Positions 7,043 through 15,413 of a stretch of DNA of 26,648 nucleotides are shown here, one piece after another. The notes beneath the pieces are model-generated. The model was not told the origin of the DNA and did not search any database. It saw only the letters and a list, made by a program, of their open reading frames with translations. Each line of letters begins with the position of its first letter. Position 1 is the first letter of the stretch. Location: contig CBIHLN010000031.1 in the NCBI GenBank assembly GCA_966210725.1, forward strand, positions 1 to 26,648, written 5' to 3'. The translations under genes and the position numbers were made by a program. Source of the stretch: Lysobacter_C sp966210725. Lineage in GTDB: Bacteria > Pseudomonadota > Gammaproteobacteria > Xanthomonadales > Xanthomonadaceae.

Positions 7043-10000
7043 ATGTCCACGACTCATGCGGTCCGCCGCGCGCGCCACGCGCTCGCGGTGGTGGTGCTGT
7101 TCGCCGTCGCGATGACCGCGCACGCGGCGCCGGCCACGCTTTCGTACTCGAGCAACATCGGGCTTGGCGACGGCATCGCGTCCGACGGCGACGGCGGCTC
7201 CGTGGATATCCCCGGCAAGAACATCCAGGTGGTGAACATTGCGGATGCCGCCGGTACCACCCTCGGTGCGATCACCTGGTTCGACAACAGCTATTTGTTC
7301 AGCAGCGATCCGTCCTACAGCGGTTTGACCTACGACTCGCCAGACGGCCCGAAAGGCATGGCCATCCGGTCCGGCGATGGTGGCGAGTTCAAGCTTTCGT
7401 CCTTCCACTACTACAACTGGGCGGAAACGCAGAGCACCACCAACACCGTCGCGGGTTACCGCGATGGCGTCCAGGTGGCCTCGATGACCTTCGAAGCGTA
7501 TGACCCGTCCTCCAATCCGATGACCGTCGTGCCCGGCGCCGGGTTCGACAACGTCGACGAAGTGCGGATCTACATTTCCGCAGGCGGATATCTGGATAAC
7601 CAGTCCGCGACAGGACACTCCATGAACGACATCGTCATCGACGATGCCGTCGTGCCCGAGCCGCCCACCGTCACCGACGCCCGCATCAGCCTGTCGGGCG
7701 CATCGGGTACCGGCGGTACCTACCGGATCGGCGACACCGTCACCGCGACCTGGAACAACACCGCCGGGGGCGACAACAACGCCGGCGTGACCGGGGTCAC
7801 CGTCGACTTCTCGCAGTTCGGCGGCGGCGCGGCCGTGGCGGCGAGCAACAGCGGTGGAACCTGGACGGCGACCTACACCCTGGTATCAGGCGCCATCGAT
7901 GCCGCCAACCGCAACGTCAGCATCACCGCCACCAACGTGCACGGATCGACGACCCGGGCCGACACCACCAACGCATCGGTCGACAGCGTCGCGCCGGTCG
8001 TCACCGACGCCTACATCAGCGTCTCCGGCGGCACGGGCATCGGCGGCGCCTTCAAGATCGGCGACACCGTCACCGCTGCCTGGAACAACACGGCCGGCGG
8101 CGACAACAACAGCGACACCCTCAGCGCCGTCACCGTGGACTTCAGCCAGTTCGGCGGTGGCGCCGCCGTCGCCGCGACCAACAGCGCGGGCACCTGGGTG
8201 GCCACGTACACGCTGGTGGCCGGTGCGATCGATGCGGCCAACCGCAATATGAGCGTCACCGCAGCGGACAACGCGGGCAACACAACGGTGCGTGCCGACA
8301 CGAGCAATGCGACGGTCGACACCACGGCGCCGGCCGTCACCGCCATTGCCCCGGCCGGCGGCGCGACGGCCGCCGACACCGCCGTGACCTTCAACGTCGC
8401 CTTCAACGAATCCGTCGGCAACGTGTCTGTCGACGACTTCGCGCTGGCTTCCACCGGCAGCGCGTCGGGCAGCATCGCCGGCGTGTCCGCTGCCAGCGGC
8501 GCCTCGGTCGACGTCACCGTCAATAGCATCACCGGCACCGGCACCCTGCGGGTCAACCTCAATGGCGGGAGCAATCTCCAGGACGATGCCGGCAACGGCC
8601 CGCCGGCGGCCTTCACCAGCGGCACCGCCCACACCGTGGATATCCCCGAGGCGCCCGGCGCGCCCGTCATCGGCACCGCCACGCCGGGCGACGGGCAGGT
8701 GTCCATCGCCTTTACCGCACCCGCCGACAACGGCGGCTCGGCGATCACCGGCTACACGGTGACCTCCAGCCCCGGCGGCATCACCGGGACCGGCGCGTCT
8801 TCGCCGATCACGGTCACCGGCCTGGACAACGGCACCGCCTACACCTTCACCGTAACGGCGACCAACGCCGTCGGCACGGGCGGGGCGTCGGGAGTGTCCA
8901 ATGCGGTCACGCCGCGGGCGCCGCAGACCATCAGCTTCGCCAATCCCGGCGCGCAGAACTTCGGCACCACACCGACGCTCACGGCGAGCAGCAGCGCGGA
9001 CCTGCCGGTCAGCTTCAGCTCTTCCACCTCGGGGGTCTGCACGATCACCAGCGGCGGCACGCTGACGTTCGTCACCGCCGGCACTTGCACCATCGATGCG
9101 GACCAGGCCGGAGATGCCGCCACGACCGCGGCGGCAACGGTGTCGCAATCCTTCACTGTCAACGCCGTGGTTCCCGGCGCGCCGACCGCGGCCATCGCGA
9201 CGGCGGGCGACACCCAGGTCTCGGTGGCCTTCAGCGCACCGTCCAATTCCGGCGGCGCGGCCATTACCGGCTACACGGTCACCTCCAACCCGGGCGGCAT
9301 CAGCGCCAGTGGCGCCGGCTCGCCAATTGTGCTGACCGGCCTGACCAACGGCGTGGCGTACACCTTCACGGTTACGGCCGAAAACGTGGCCGGCATCGGG
9401 CCCGCATCGATGGCGAGCAACCCGGCCACCCCGGCCGCCGAGCAGACCATTACGTTCACAAACCCCGGCGCGCAGAACTTCGGCACGACGCCTACGCTGA
9501 CCGCCAGCAGCAGCGCTGGCGTGGGGTACCCGGTCGTCTTCAGCTCGTCCACGACCGGCGTCTGCACGGTCACCTCGGGCGGCACGCTGGCCTTCGTCAC
9601 CGCCGGCACCTGCACCATCAACGCCGACCAGGCGGGTGACGCCAGCTACCTGCCGGCCACGCAGGTGAGCCGCAGCTTCACCGTCAACGCCGTCCTTCCC
9701 GGCGCACCGACGGGCGTCGCGGCGGTGGCGGGCGACACACAGGCGACGGTGTCCTTCGACGCCCCGGCCAGCGCCGGCGGCAGCGCCATCACCGGCTACA
9801 CCGTCACCGCCAACCCGGGTGGCGCGACCGCGTCCGGCGCCGGCAGCCCGCTGACGGTCACCGGCCTGACCAACGGCGTGGCGTACACCTTCACCGTGAC
9901 CGCCGACAACGCCGCCGGCACCGGCGCCGCCTCGACGGCGTCCAACGCGGTCACCCCGGCGCCGCCGCTGGTGGCGGCCCCGGTCAGCCTGACCGTCGCG

Positions 10001-12427
10001 TACGGCGCGCCGGCCACGGCGGTCACGCTGGACATCACCGGCACGCCCACCTCGGTGGCGGTCGGCACCGCGCCCGCGCACGGCACCGTCGTGGCCAGCG
10101 GCACGGGCATCACCTACCAGCCGGCCGCGGGTTATGCCGGGCCGGACAGCTTCACCTACACCGCCAGCGATGGCCTCAATACGTCGGCACCGGCCACCGT
10201 GACGGTCACCGTCCAGGCCGCCACCGTCACCTTGGACGCAACGGCCCCGGCCGACGCCACGGGCAGCGCGGCGTACACGCACGCGTTCACCGCCAGCGGC
10301 GGCACCGCGCCGTACACGTTCGCGCAGGTCGCCGGTGCATTGCCCGACGGCCTGGCGCTGGCCGCCGACGGCACGTTGTCGGGTACGCCAACGGCGTCCG
10401 GCACGTTCGCCTTCACCATCGAAGCCACCGACAACAGCACCGGCACCGGTCCGTTCGCCGCGCAGCAGGCCTATACGCTGACAGTGCAGGCACCGGCCCT
10501 CGCGTTAGCACTGGTGACGCCGGAGATCACCTTCGGCGATGGCATCGACCAGACGTTGCAGGTCACGGGGGGCACCGCGCCGTACACGTTCACCGTGGTC
10601 GATGGCGCGCTGCCGCCAGGCGTCGCGCTGAGCACCGCCGGCGTGCTGTCGGGCACCCCGACCGCCGCCGGCCGGTTCGACGCCACCCTGGAGGTGCGCG
10701 ACGCCAACGGCTTCACCGCGCAGCAGGCGATCGAAATCGTGGTCGAGCCGCAGGCGCAGGCCATCACCGGCTTTGCCGCCAACCCGGGCGCGCCGGTGTT
10801 CGCGCCGGGCGGCACGTTCGCATTGACCGCGCAGGGCGGCGCATCGGGCAACGCCATCGTGTTCGCCAGCACCACCGCGGCGGTGTGCACCGTGGCCGGC
10901 GACACCGTGACGATGCTCGCGGCCGGCCGCTGCGGGCTGAGCGCCGACCAGGCCGGCGACGCCAACCACAGCGCCGCCGCGCAGGTGGCGCTGGAGGTCG
11001 ACATCGCCGCCGCCGTGCCGACGCTGGTCTGGCCCGAGCGCCTGTCCAAGGTGCTGGGCGAGGCCGCGTTCGAACTGGACAACCCCGACAGCGACAGCGC
11101 CGGCGCGTTCACCTTCACCAGCAGCCAGCCCATGGTGGCCAGCGTCAGCGGCCGCACCGTGACCCTGCACGCGGCCGGCACCGCCGTCATCACCGCCACG
11201 CAGGCCGCCGACGGCAACTACGCCAGCGCCAGCATCCAGATGGAGCTGGTGGTGGTCGAACGCCCCGACCCCACGCGCGACCCCGGCGTCACCGGCCTGA
11301 TGCAGGCCCAGGTGGATGCCAGCGTGCGCTTCGCCAATGCCCAGCAGGCCAACATCCGCGACCGCCTGCGCCAGGTACGCAACGGCGCCAACGCCAGTTC
11401 CAGCACCCTGACGCTGGCCTACGCCGGCGGCGACACCGGTGCGGGCCTGTCGGTGCCGCTGGGCCAGGCCGCCGCATCCGCGTGGCCGGCACTGCCGCAG
11501 GGGTGGGGCGCCTGGTTGTCGGGCACCGCCACGTTCGGCAGCAGCGGCCGCCGCAACGGCTTCGACTTCGAGACCGACGGCATCACGCTGGGTGCGGATC
11601 GCGCGATTGGCGACAACCTGATCGTCGGTATCGCCGGCAGCCTGGCGGCCAACGACAGCACGCTGGACGCCAACGGCGCCTCGCGCCTGCAGGCCGACCA
11701 GCGCTCGCTGGCCCTGTACGGCCTGTGGCGCGCCGGCGAGCACCTGTTCGTCGATGCCGTGGCCGGCACCGGCCAGCTGGACTTCGACCTGCAGCGCTGG
11801 AGCACCGACGCCGATGCGCTGGGCACGGCCACCCGCGATGGCGACCAGCAGTTTGCGTCGCTGTCGATGGGCTATGCGCACCAGGGCGCATCGATGAACC
11901 TGACCGGCTACGGCCGCCTGGACGCCAGCCGCACCACGCTGGATGCCTACCGCGAACACGGCCTGGCGCTGTACGACCTGGCCTACCGCGAGCAGGGGGT
12001 CGACAGCCGTACGGCCGCCATCGGCCTTGAAGGCCAGTGGCAGCTGGGCGAGGCGGGGCGCGTGCGGCCGTTCTGGAGCGTCGAGTACCGCCAGGCGCTG
12101 GAGGACAAGGGCGACGCCGCCATCAACTACGTGCTGATGCCGGCCGCCACCGACTACCGCCTGCGCATGTCCAGCTACAACGACAATGCGCTCTCGCTGT
12201 CGGCCGGCCTGGACGTCACGCTGCGCCGCGGCTGGCTGCTGTCGCTGCTGCTGGGCCACGAGCAGGCACGCAACGCGAGCGAGGCCAGCCGCATCGGCCT
12301 GCGCCTGTCCTACGGTGCGCAGCCCACGGCCGTCGATCCGGTGGTGGTGCCCGATGACGGCAGCCTCTCGGCCGTGCCCGAAGGCGAGTGCCGCATCGCC
12401 CGCTGCCGGAAGGCGGGCACGCGCTGA
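7043..12427 (+). CDS. Giant modular autotransporter (type Va secretion)
   Basis: A 1794-residue surface protein. ATG 7043 follows SD AGGGGA by six bases and gives a Sec signal peptide (cleavage after AHA, residue 28). The passenger has a unique N-terminal domain (about 29-205) and two tandem ~108-residue repeats (207-428, each with YRIGDTVTATWNNTAGGDNN-like cores). A Big-like domain (429-533) and three Fn3 domains (about 536-628, 710-800, 883-972) follow. Alternating with the Fn3 domains are Cys-containing modules (QTITF...GTTPTLTASSS). Next come a cadherin-like domain (973-1057), two putative-Ig modules (PDGLALAADGTLSGTPTASG type, 1058-1236) and further repeats to 1406. A helical linker (about 1410-1450) and a beta-barrel (about 1487-1757) follow. 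Unusually, about 38 residues extend past the final barrel strand. The modules suggest adhesion; no protease or lipase motif is seen. Confidence 0.9.
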   Translation: MSTTHAVRRARHALAVVVLFAVAMTAHAAPATLSYSSNIGLGDGIASDGDGGSVDIPGKNIQVVNIADAAGTTLGAITWFDNSYLFSSDPSYSGLTYDSPDGPKGMAIRSGDGGEFKLSSFHYYNWAETQSTTNTVAGYRDGVQVASMTFEAYDPSSNPMTVVPGAGFDNVDEVRIYISAGGYLDNQSATGHSMNDIVIDDAVVPEPPTVTDARISLSGASGTGGTYRIGDTVTATWNNTAGGDNNAGVTGVTVDFSQFGGGAAVAASNSGGTWTATYTLVSGAIDAANRNVSITATNVHGSTTRADTTNASVDSVAPVVTDAYISVSGGTGIGGAFKIGDTVTAAWNNTAGGDNNSDTLSAVTVDFSQFGGGAAVAATNSAGTWVATYTLVAGAIDAANRNMSVTAADNAGNTTVRADTSNATVDTTAPAVTAIAPAGGATAADTAVTFNVAFNESVGNVSVDDFALASTGSASGSIAGVSAASGASVDVTVNSITGTGTLRVNLNGGSNLQDDAGNGPPAAFTSGTAHTVDIPEAPGAPVIGTATPGDGQVSIAFTAPADNGGSAITGYTVTSSPGGITGTGASSPITVTGLDNGTAYTFTVTATNAVGTGGASGVSNAVTPRAPQTISFANPGAQNFGTTPTLTASSSADLPVSFSSSTSGVCTITSGGTLTFVTAGTCTIDADQAGDAATTAAATVSQSFTVNAVVPGAPTAAIATAGDTQVSVAFSAPSNSGGAAITGYTVTSNPGGISASGAGSPIVLTGLTNGVAYTFTVTAENVAGIGPASMASNPATPAAEQTITFTNPGAQNFGTTPTLTASSSAGVGYPVVFSSSTTGVCTVTSGGTLAFVTAGTCTINADQAGDASYLPATQVSRSFTVNAVLPGAPTGVAAVAGDTQATVSFDAPASAGGSAITGYTVTANPGGATASGAGSPLTVTGLTNGVAYTFTVTADNAAGTGAASTASNAVTPAPPLVAAPVSLTVAYGAPATAVTLDITGTPTSVAVGTAPAHGTVVASGTGITYQPAAGYAGPDSFTYTASDGLNTSAPATVTVTVQAATVTLDATAPADATGSAAYTHAFTASGGTAPYTFAQVAGALPDGLALAADGTLSGTPTASGTFAFTIEATDNSTGTGPFAAQQAYTLTVQAPALALALVTPEITFGDGIDQTLQVTGGTAPYTFTVVDGALPPGVALSTAGVLSGTPTAAGRFDATLEVRDANGFTAQQAIEIVVEPQAQAITGFAANPGAPVFAPGGTFALTAQGGASGNAIVFASTTAAVCTVAGDTVTMLAAGRCGLSADQAGDANHSAAAQVALEVDIAAAVPTLVWPERLSKVLGEAAFELDNPDSDSAGAFTFTSSQPMVASVSGRTVTLHAAGTAVITATQAADGNYASASIQMELVVVERPDPTRDPGVTGLMQAQVDASVRFANAQQANIRDRLRQVRNGANASSSTLTLAYAGGDTGAGLSVPLGQAAASAWPALPQGWGAWLSGTATFGSSGRRNGFDFETDGITLGADRAIGDNLIVGIAGSLAANDSTLDANGASRLQADQRSLALYGLWRAGEHLFVDAVAGTGQLDFDLQRWSTDADALGTATRDGDQQFASLSMGYAHQGASMNLTGYGRLDASRTTLDAYREHGLALYDLAYREQGVDSRTAAIGLEGQWQLGEAGRVRPFWSVEYRQALEDKGDAAINYVLMPAATDYRLRMSSYNDNALSLSAGLDVTLRRGWLLSLLLGHEQARNASEASRIGLRLSYGAQPTAVDPVVVPDDGSLSAVPEGECRIARCRKAGTR
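8924..9961 (+). repeat. Tandem 519-bp repeat inside the autotransporter
   Basis: Two direct copies with a period of 519 bases (173 codons), beginning at 8924 and 9443. Each encodes a Cys-containing beta module (CAGACCAT... through GGCGCGCAGAACTTCGGCAC) followed by an Fn3 domain. High identity at DNA level indicates recent duplication or recombination. Confidence 0.85.
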
Positions 12428-12451
12428 CGTCCACCGCATCGCCGCATCACA

Positions 12452-12480
12452 CGCCCGGCCCCGCGCCGGGCGTTTTTTTT
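12452..12480 (+). terminator. Rho-independent terminator of the autotransporter gene
   Basis: The 8-bp GC stem CGCCCGGC (12452-12459) / GCCGGGCG (12465-12472), with loop CCCGC, is followed directly by eight T. It separates the autotransporter from the following seven-gene unit. Confidence 0.94.
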
Positions 12481-12509
12481 GCGCCACCCAATGATTCGTT
12501 ATCGAAAGG

Positions 12510-12547
12510 CTAATGGACGGCTAACGTGCGCCTAATCGGGCCTTAAT
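12510..12547 (+). promoter_or_regulatory. Four CTAAT-type boxes with 11-bp period (candidate response-regulator site)
   Basis: CTAAT at 12510, CTAAC at 12521, CTAAT at 12532 and TTAAT at 12543 are spaced exactly 11 bp apart on the same strand. Direct repeats of a TTAA-like half site with 11-bp period are the known binding geometry of PmrA/QseB-type OmpR-family regulators. The first gene of the operon starts 25 bases after the last box, and the operon itself encodes such a regulator. I infer autoregulation. The promoter elements overlap the boxes and I cannot place the -10 with certainty. Confidence 0.65.
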
Positions 12548-12571
12548 CGTGCGCCTCCAGCATGCCGGCCC

Positions 12572-13237
12572 ATGCACTGGATACGCCCCCACGTTTCGCT
12601 CGCACCGTTCCCCGGCCGGTTCGCCGACGTGCGCCTGGTCGACCCCGTCGACCCCCGGCGCGAAGCGGTGGAGCGCTTCATCGCCGACGTCTACCTGCAC
12701 CGCTACGGCGCCCGCCTGCGCAGCTTCCTGCCGCACCTGCTGGCCTACGAGGACGGCAACGGGGCACTGGTGGCCGCCGTCGGCCTGCGGTCGGGCGGGG
12801 AAGGGGACCTGTTCGTCGAGCAGTACCTGGACGCGCCGATCGAATCGGCCATGCCGCAGCGTGGCATCGTCCGCACGGTGGACCGGCGCGCGGTGGTGGA
12901 GGTGGGCAACTTCGCCGCCACCACGCCGGGTATCGCGCGCGAGCTGATCGTGCAGGTCGCGCACCTGCTGCACCAGGCACGCATGGACTGGGTGCTGTTC
13001 GTGGCCACCCAGCAGCTGCGCAACGCATTCCAGCGCCTGCACCTGTCAACGGTCGAACTGGCGGAAGCGCGCGTCGACAACCTGCGCGAACGCTGCAACG
13101 ACTGGGGCGACTACTACGCATCGCGCCCGCGCCTGATGTGCGGCAACGTCGCCGAGGGCGTCGCGCTGCTGCGCGACAGTGCCGCGCCGCCGGTGCCGTG
13201 TGCCGCGCCGGTGCTGTGCCTGGCGGGCGCGTCATGA
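12572..13237 (+). CDS. Thermostable hemolysin family protein
   Basis: A 221-residue protein resembling the Vibrio thermostable (delta-TH) hemolysin family, which despite its name has a GNAT-like fold and no signal peptide. The family marker is the block FVEQYLDAPIE (81-91) with following VEVGNFAATTPG. The helical segment LHQARMDWVLFVATQQLRNAF also matches the family as I know it. Whether it is haemolytic or an acyl/acetyl-transferase-like enzyme is open; association with an acyl ligase favours the latter. It is the first gene of the seven-gene unit, downstream of the 11-bp-spaced boxes. Its TGA overlaps the ATG of the next gene (ATGA at 13234-13237). ATG 12572 has no obvious SD. Confidence 0.82.
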   Translation: MHWIRPHVSLAPFPGRFADVRLVDPVDPRREAVERFIADVYLHRYGARLRSFLPHLLAYEDGNGALVAAVGLRSGGEGDLFVEQYLDAPIESAMPQRGIVRTVDRRAVVEVGNFAATTPGIARELIVQVAHLLHQARMDWVLFVATQQLRNAFQRLHLSTVELAEARVDNLRERCNDWGDYYASRPRLMCGNVAEGVALLRDSAAPPVPCAAPVLCLAGAS

Positions 13238-14742
13238 CGTCGCCGGCATCCGACACCCGCCTGGTCGAGCGCCTGCAGAGCCGCGCGGTCCGCCTGGTCA
13301 CCGCGCAGGGGACGCTCGGCGACGACGCCGTGCGTGCGCGCATCGACCGCACCGTGGACTGGCTGCAGCGCACCGGCACGCGCCGCGTCGCCAGCCGGCT
13401 GGACAACGGCCCCGGGTGGTTCGCACTGGACCTGGCGATCCGGCAGGTCGGCGGTGTGCACGTGCCGCTGCCGACGTTCTTCTCGCCCGCGCAGGTCGCA
13501 CACGCCCTGGCCAGCAGCGGCGCGGACTGCATCGTCACCGCTGCCGCGGACACCATGCCGGCGGGTGCCGAAGCACCTGTCGGCCTGCTGGACGGCGGTG
13601 CGCTGGCCGGCTGGCGCGTCGCTGCAACGGATGGCGTCGACACGCGTCTCCCGGCCGGGACCGCCTGCATCACCTACACCTCCGGCACCACGGGCCAGCC
13701 CAAGGGCGTGTGCCTGGAGGCCGACACGCTGTTGACGGTGGCCCGCTCACTGGTGGACGCGTCGTCGGCCATCCGCCCACGCCGGCACCTGTGCCTGATG
13801 CCGCTGTCAACGCTGCTGGAGAACGTCGCCGGTCTCTACGCCACCGTGCTGGCCGACGCCGAGATCGCGCTGCCGTCACTGGCCGAGATCGGCTACACGG
13901 GGGCCACGGGCCTGGACATGCCCACGCTGCTGCGCTGCCTGCATCGCTACCGGCCCGAGAGCGTGATCCTGGTGCCGCAGTTGCTGCTGGCGCTGGTGAT
14001 GGCCGCGGAACAGGGCGCGCCGTTGCCGGACTCGCTGCGCTACATCGCCGTCGGCGGAGGCCGCATCGGGCCGGGGTTGCTGGCGCGTGCGCGTGCCCTC
14101 CGACTGCCGGTCCACGAGGGTTACGGGCTCACCGAGTGCGGATCGGTGGTCTGCCTCAACCGGCCGGGGGCGGTGCGCGATGGCAGTGTCGGCCAGGCGC
14201 TGCCGCATGCGCGCGTGTCGGTGGTCGACGGCGAACTGTGCGTCGACGGTGCGCGTGCGCTGGGCTTCCTCGGTGGCGCGCCGCTGCCCGACGGGCCGGT
14301 CCGCACCGGCGACCTGGGTCACGTCGACGCGGACGGCTTCGTGCATGTCACCGGCCGCCGCAAGAACGTGTTCATCACCGCGTTCGGTCGCAACGTCTCG
14401 CCCGAGTGGGTGGAGAGCGAGCTGCTCGCGCACCCCGCCATCGGCCAGGCCGTGGTGCACGGTGAGGGGCAGGCCGACAACGTCGCCGTGCTGGTGCCGC
14501 GCCGGCCGGATCTGGACGACAGCCGCATCGCGCGCGCACTGGCGGAGGTCAACGCCGGGCTGCCCGACTACGCACGCGTGGCGCGCTTCGTGCGCGCGGC
14601 CGCGCCGTTCACCTCCACCGACGGCCTGCTGACCGCCAACGGCCGTCCGCGCCGCGCCGCCATCCTGTCCCGCTACCAGGCCGACATCGACGCCTGCTAC
14701 CGGGGCGACCCCACCGTTCCCTCCCCCGGAGTTGCCGCATGA
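13234..14742 (+). CDS. AMP-forming acyl ligase (ANL superfamily)
   Basis: A 502-residue adenylate-forming enzyme, expected to activate a carboxylic acid (possibly a fatty acid) to an acyl-adenylate and then a thioester. Motifs in order: P-loop-like TYTSGTTGQPKG (about 148-158), LENVAGLYAT (195-204), GYGLTECGS (297-304), RTGD with Asp360, and hinge-region GRRKN (374-378). The C-terminal A10 motif reads LLTANGRPRR, so Arg471 stands where most family members have the catalytic lysine of GKxxR. It is somewhat shorter than long-chain fatty acyl-CoA synthetases (about 560 residues). Coupling by ATGA overlaps to the genes on both sides argues for a shared pathway. The substrate cannot be read from the sequence. 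Confidence 0.9.
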   Translation: MTSPASDTRLVERLQSRAVRLVTAQGTLGDDAVRARIDRTVDWLQRTGTRRVASRLDNGPGWFALDLAIRQVGGVHVPLPTFFSPAQVAHALASSGADCIVTAAADTMPAGAEAPVGLLDGGALAGWRVAATDGVDTRLPAGTACITYTSGTTGQPKGVCLEADTLLTVARSLVDASSAIRPRRHLCLMPLSTLLENVAGLYATVLADAEIALPSLAEIGYTGATGLDMPTLLRCLHRYRPESVILVPQLLLALVMAAEQGAPLPDSLRYIAVGGGRIGPGLLARARALRLPVHEGYGLTECGSVVCLNRPGAVRDGSVGQALPHARVSVVDGELCVDGARALGFLGGAPLPDGPVRTGDLGHVDADGFVHVTGRRKNVFITAFGRNVSPEWVESELLAHPAIGQAVVHGEGQADNVAVLVPRRPDLDDSRIARALAEVNAGLPDYARVARFVRAAAPFTSTDGLLTANGRPRRAAILSRYQADIDACYRGDPTVPSPGVAA

Positions 14743-15413
14743 GTTTCCACGACGACCTGCTCGCGCAGACCACGGCCGAGCGCGACGCGCTGGTGTCCAT
14801 CCCGCTCATCCAGTCCGCGCTGGCCGGCGCGATCACGCGCGAGGACTACGTCGCTTTCCTGACGCAGGCCTACCACCACGTCCGCCACACCGTGCCGTTG
14901 CTGATGGCGTGCGGCGCGCGCCTGCCGGCGCGGCTGGAGTGGCTGCGCACCGCCATCGGCGAGTACATCGAAGAGGAAATGGGGCACCAGGAATGGGTAC
15001 TCGACGACATCGCCGCCTGCGGTGCGGACCGCGCCCGGGCCGAGGCGTCGATGCCGTCGCTGGCGACCGAACTCATGGTCAGCTACGCCTACGACACGAT
15101 CCACCGCGGCAATCCGGTCGGGTTCTTCGGCATGGTGCTGGTGCTGGAAGGCACCAGCGTCGCGCTGGCCACGCGCGCGGCCGACACCCTGCAGGCCTCG
15201 CTCGGGTTACCGCGCAACGCGTTCGGTTACCTGCTGTCGCACGGCGACCTGGACATCGGGCACGTCGGGTTTTTCAAAGGCCTGATGGACCGCCTGGACG
15301 ACCCCGGCGACCGCGCCGCGGTGGTGCACGCCGCGCGCCGCTTCTACGTGCTGTACGGCGACATCTTCCGCACGCTGCGCAGCGGCGGTGTGCGCCTGGC
15401 CGAGGCCGCCTGA
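14739..15413 (+). CDS. Haem-oxygenase-like diiron oxidase (HDO/TenA-like fold)
   Basis: A 224-residue all-helical iron-containing redox enzyme. It carries the ligand pattern of haem-oxygenase-like diiron oxidases: Glu80-x-x-His83 (EEMGHQEW), Glu137 (LVLEGTS), and the helix His168-x3-Asp172-x2-His175 (SHGDLDIGH). The same pattern occurs in UndA, which turns medium-chain fatty acids into 1-alkenes, and in related N-oxygenases and desaturases. This protein is shorter than UndA (about 260 residues) and otherwise only distantly similar, so UndA activity is not claimed. Automated annotation would likely call it TenA-like. The start overlaps the ligase stop (ATGA) and its TGA overlaps the next ATG by one base. 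It is presumably the key oxidative step acting on what the ligase activates or on a free acid. Confidence 0.85.
   Translation: MSFHDDLLAQTTAERDALVSIPLIQSALAGAITREDYVAFLTQAYHHVRHTVPLLMACGARLPARLEWLRTAIGEYIEEEMGHQEWVLDDIAACGADRARAEASMPSLATELMVSYAYDTIHRGNPVGFFGMVLVLEGTSVALATRAADTLQASLGLPRNAFGYLLSHGDLDIGHVGFFKGLMDRLDDPGDRAAVVHAARRFYVLYGDIFRTLRSGGVRLAEAA

Noticed and set aside
7886..10282. Minus-strand open frame of 798 codons inside the autotransporter gene
   Set aside because: It is repetitive only because the sense strand is repetitive. There is no SD, signal or known domain.
14739..15413. Calling the HDO gene undA or tenA
   Set aside because: Only the metal ligands match UndA; length and the rest of the sequence differ. 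TenA lacks the diiron ligand set. A family-level call is all that can be supported.
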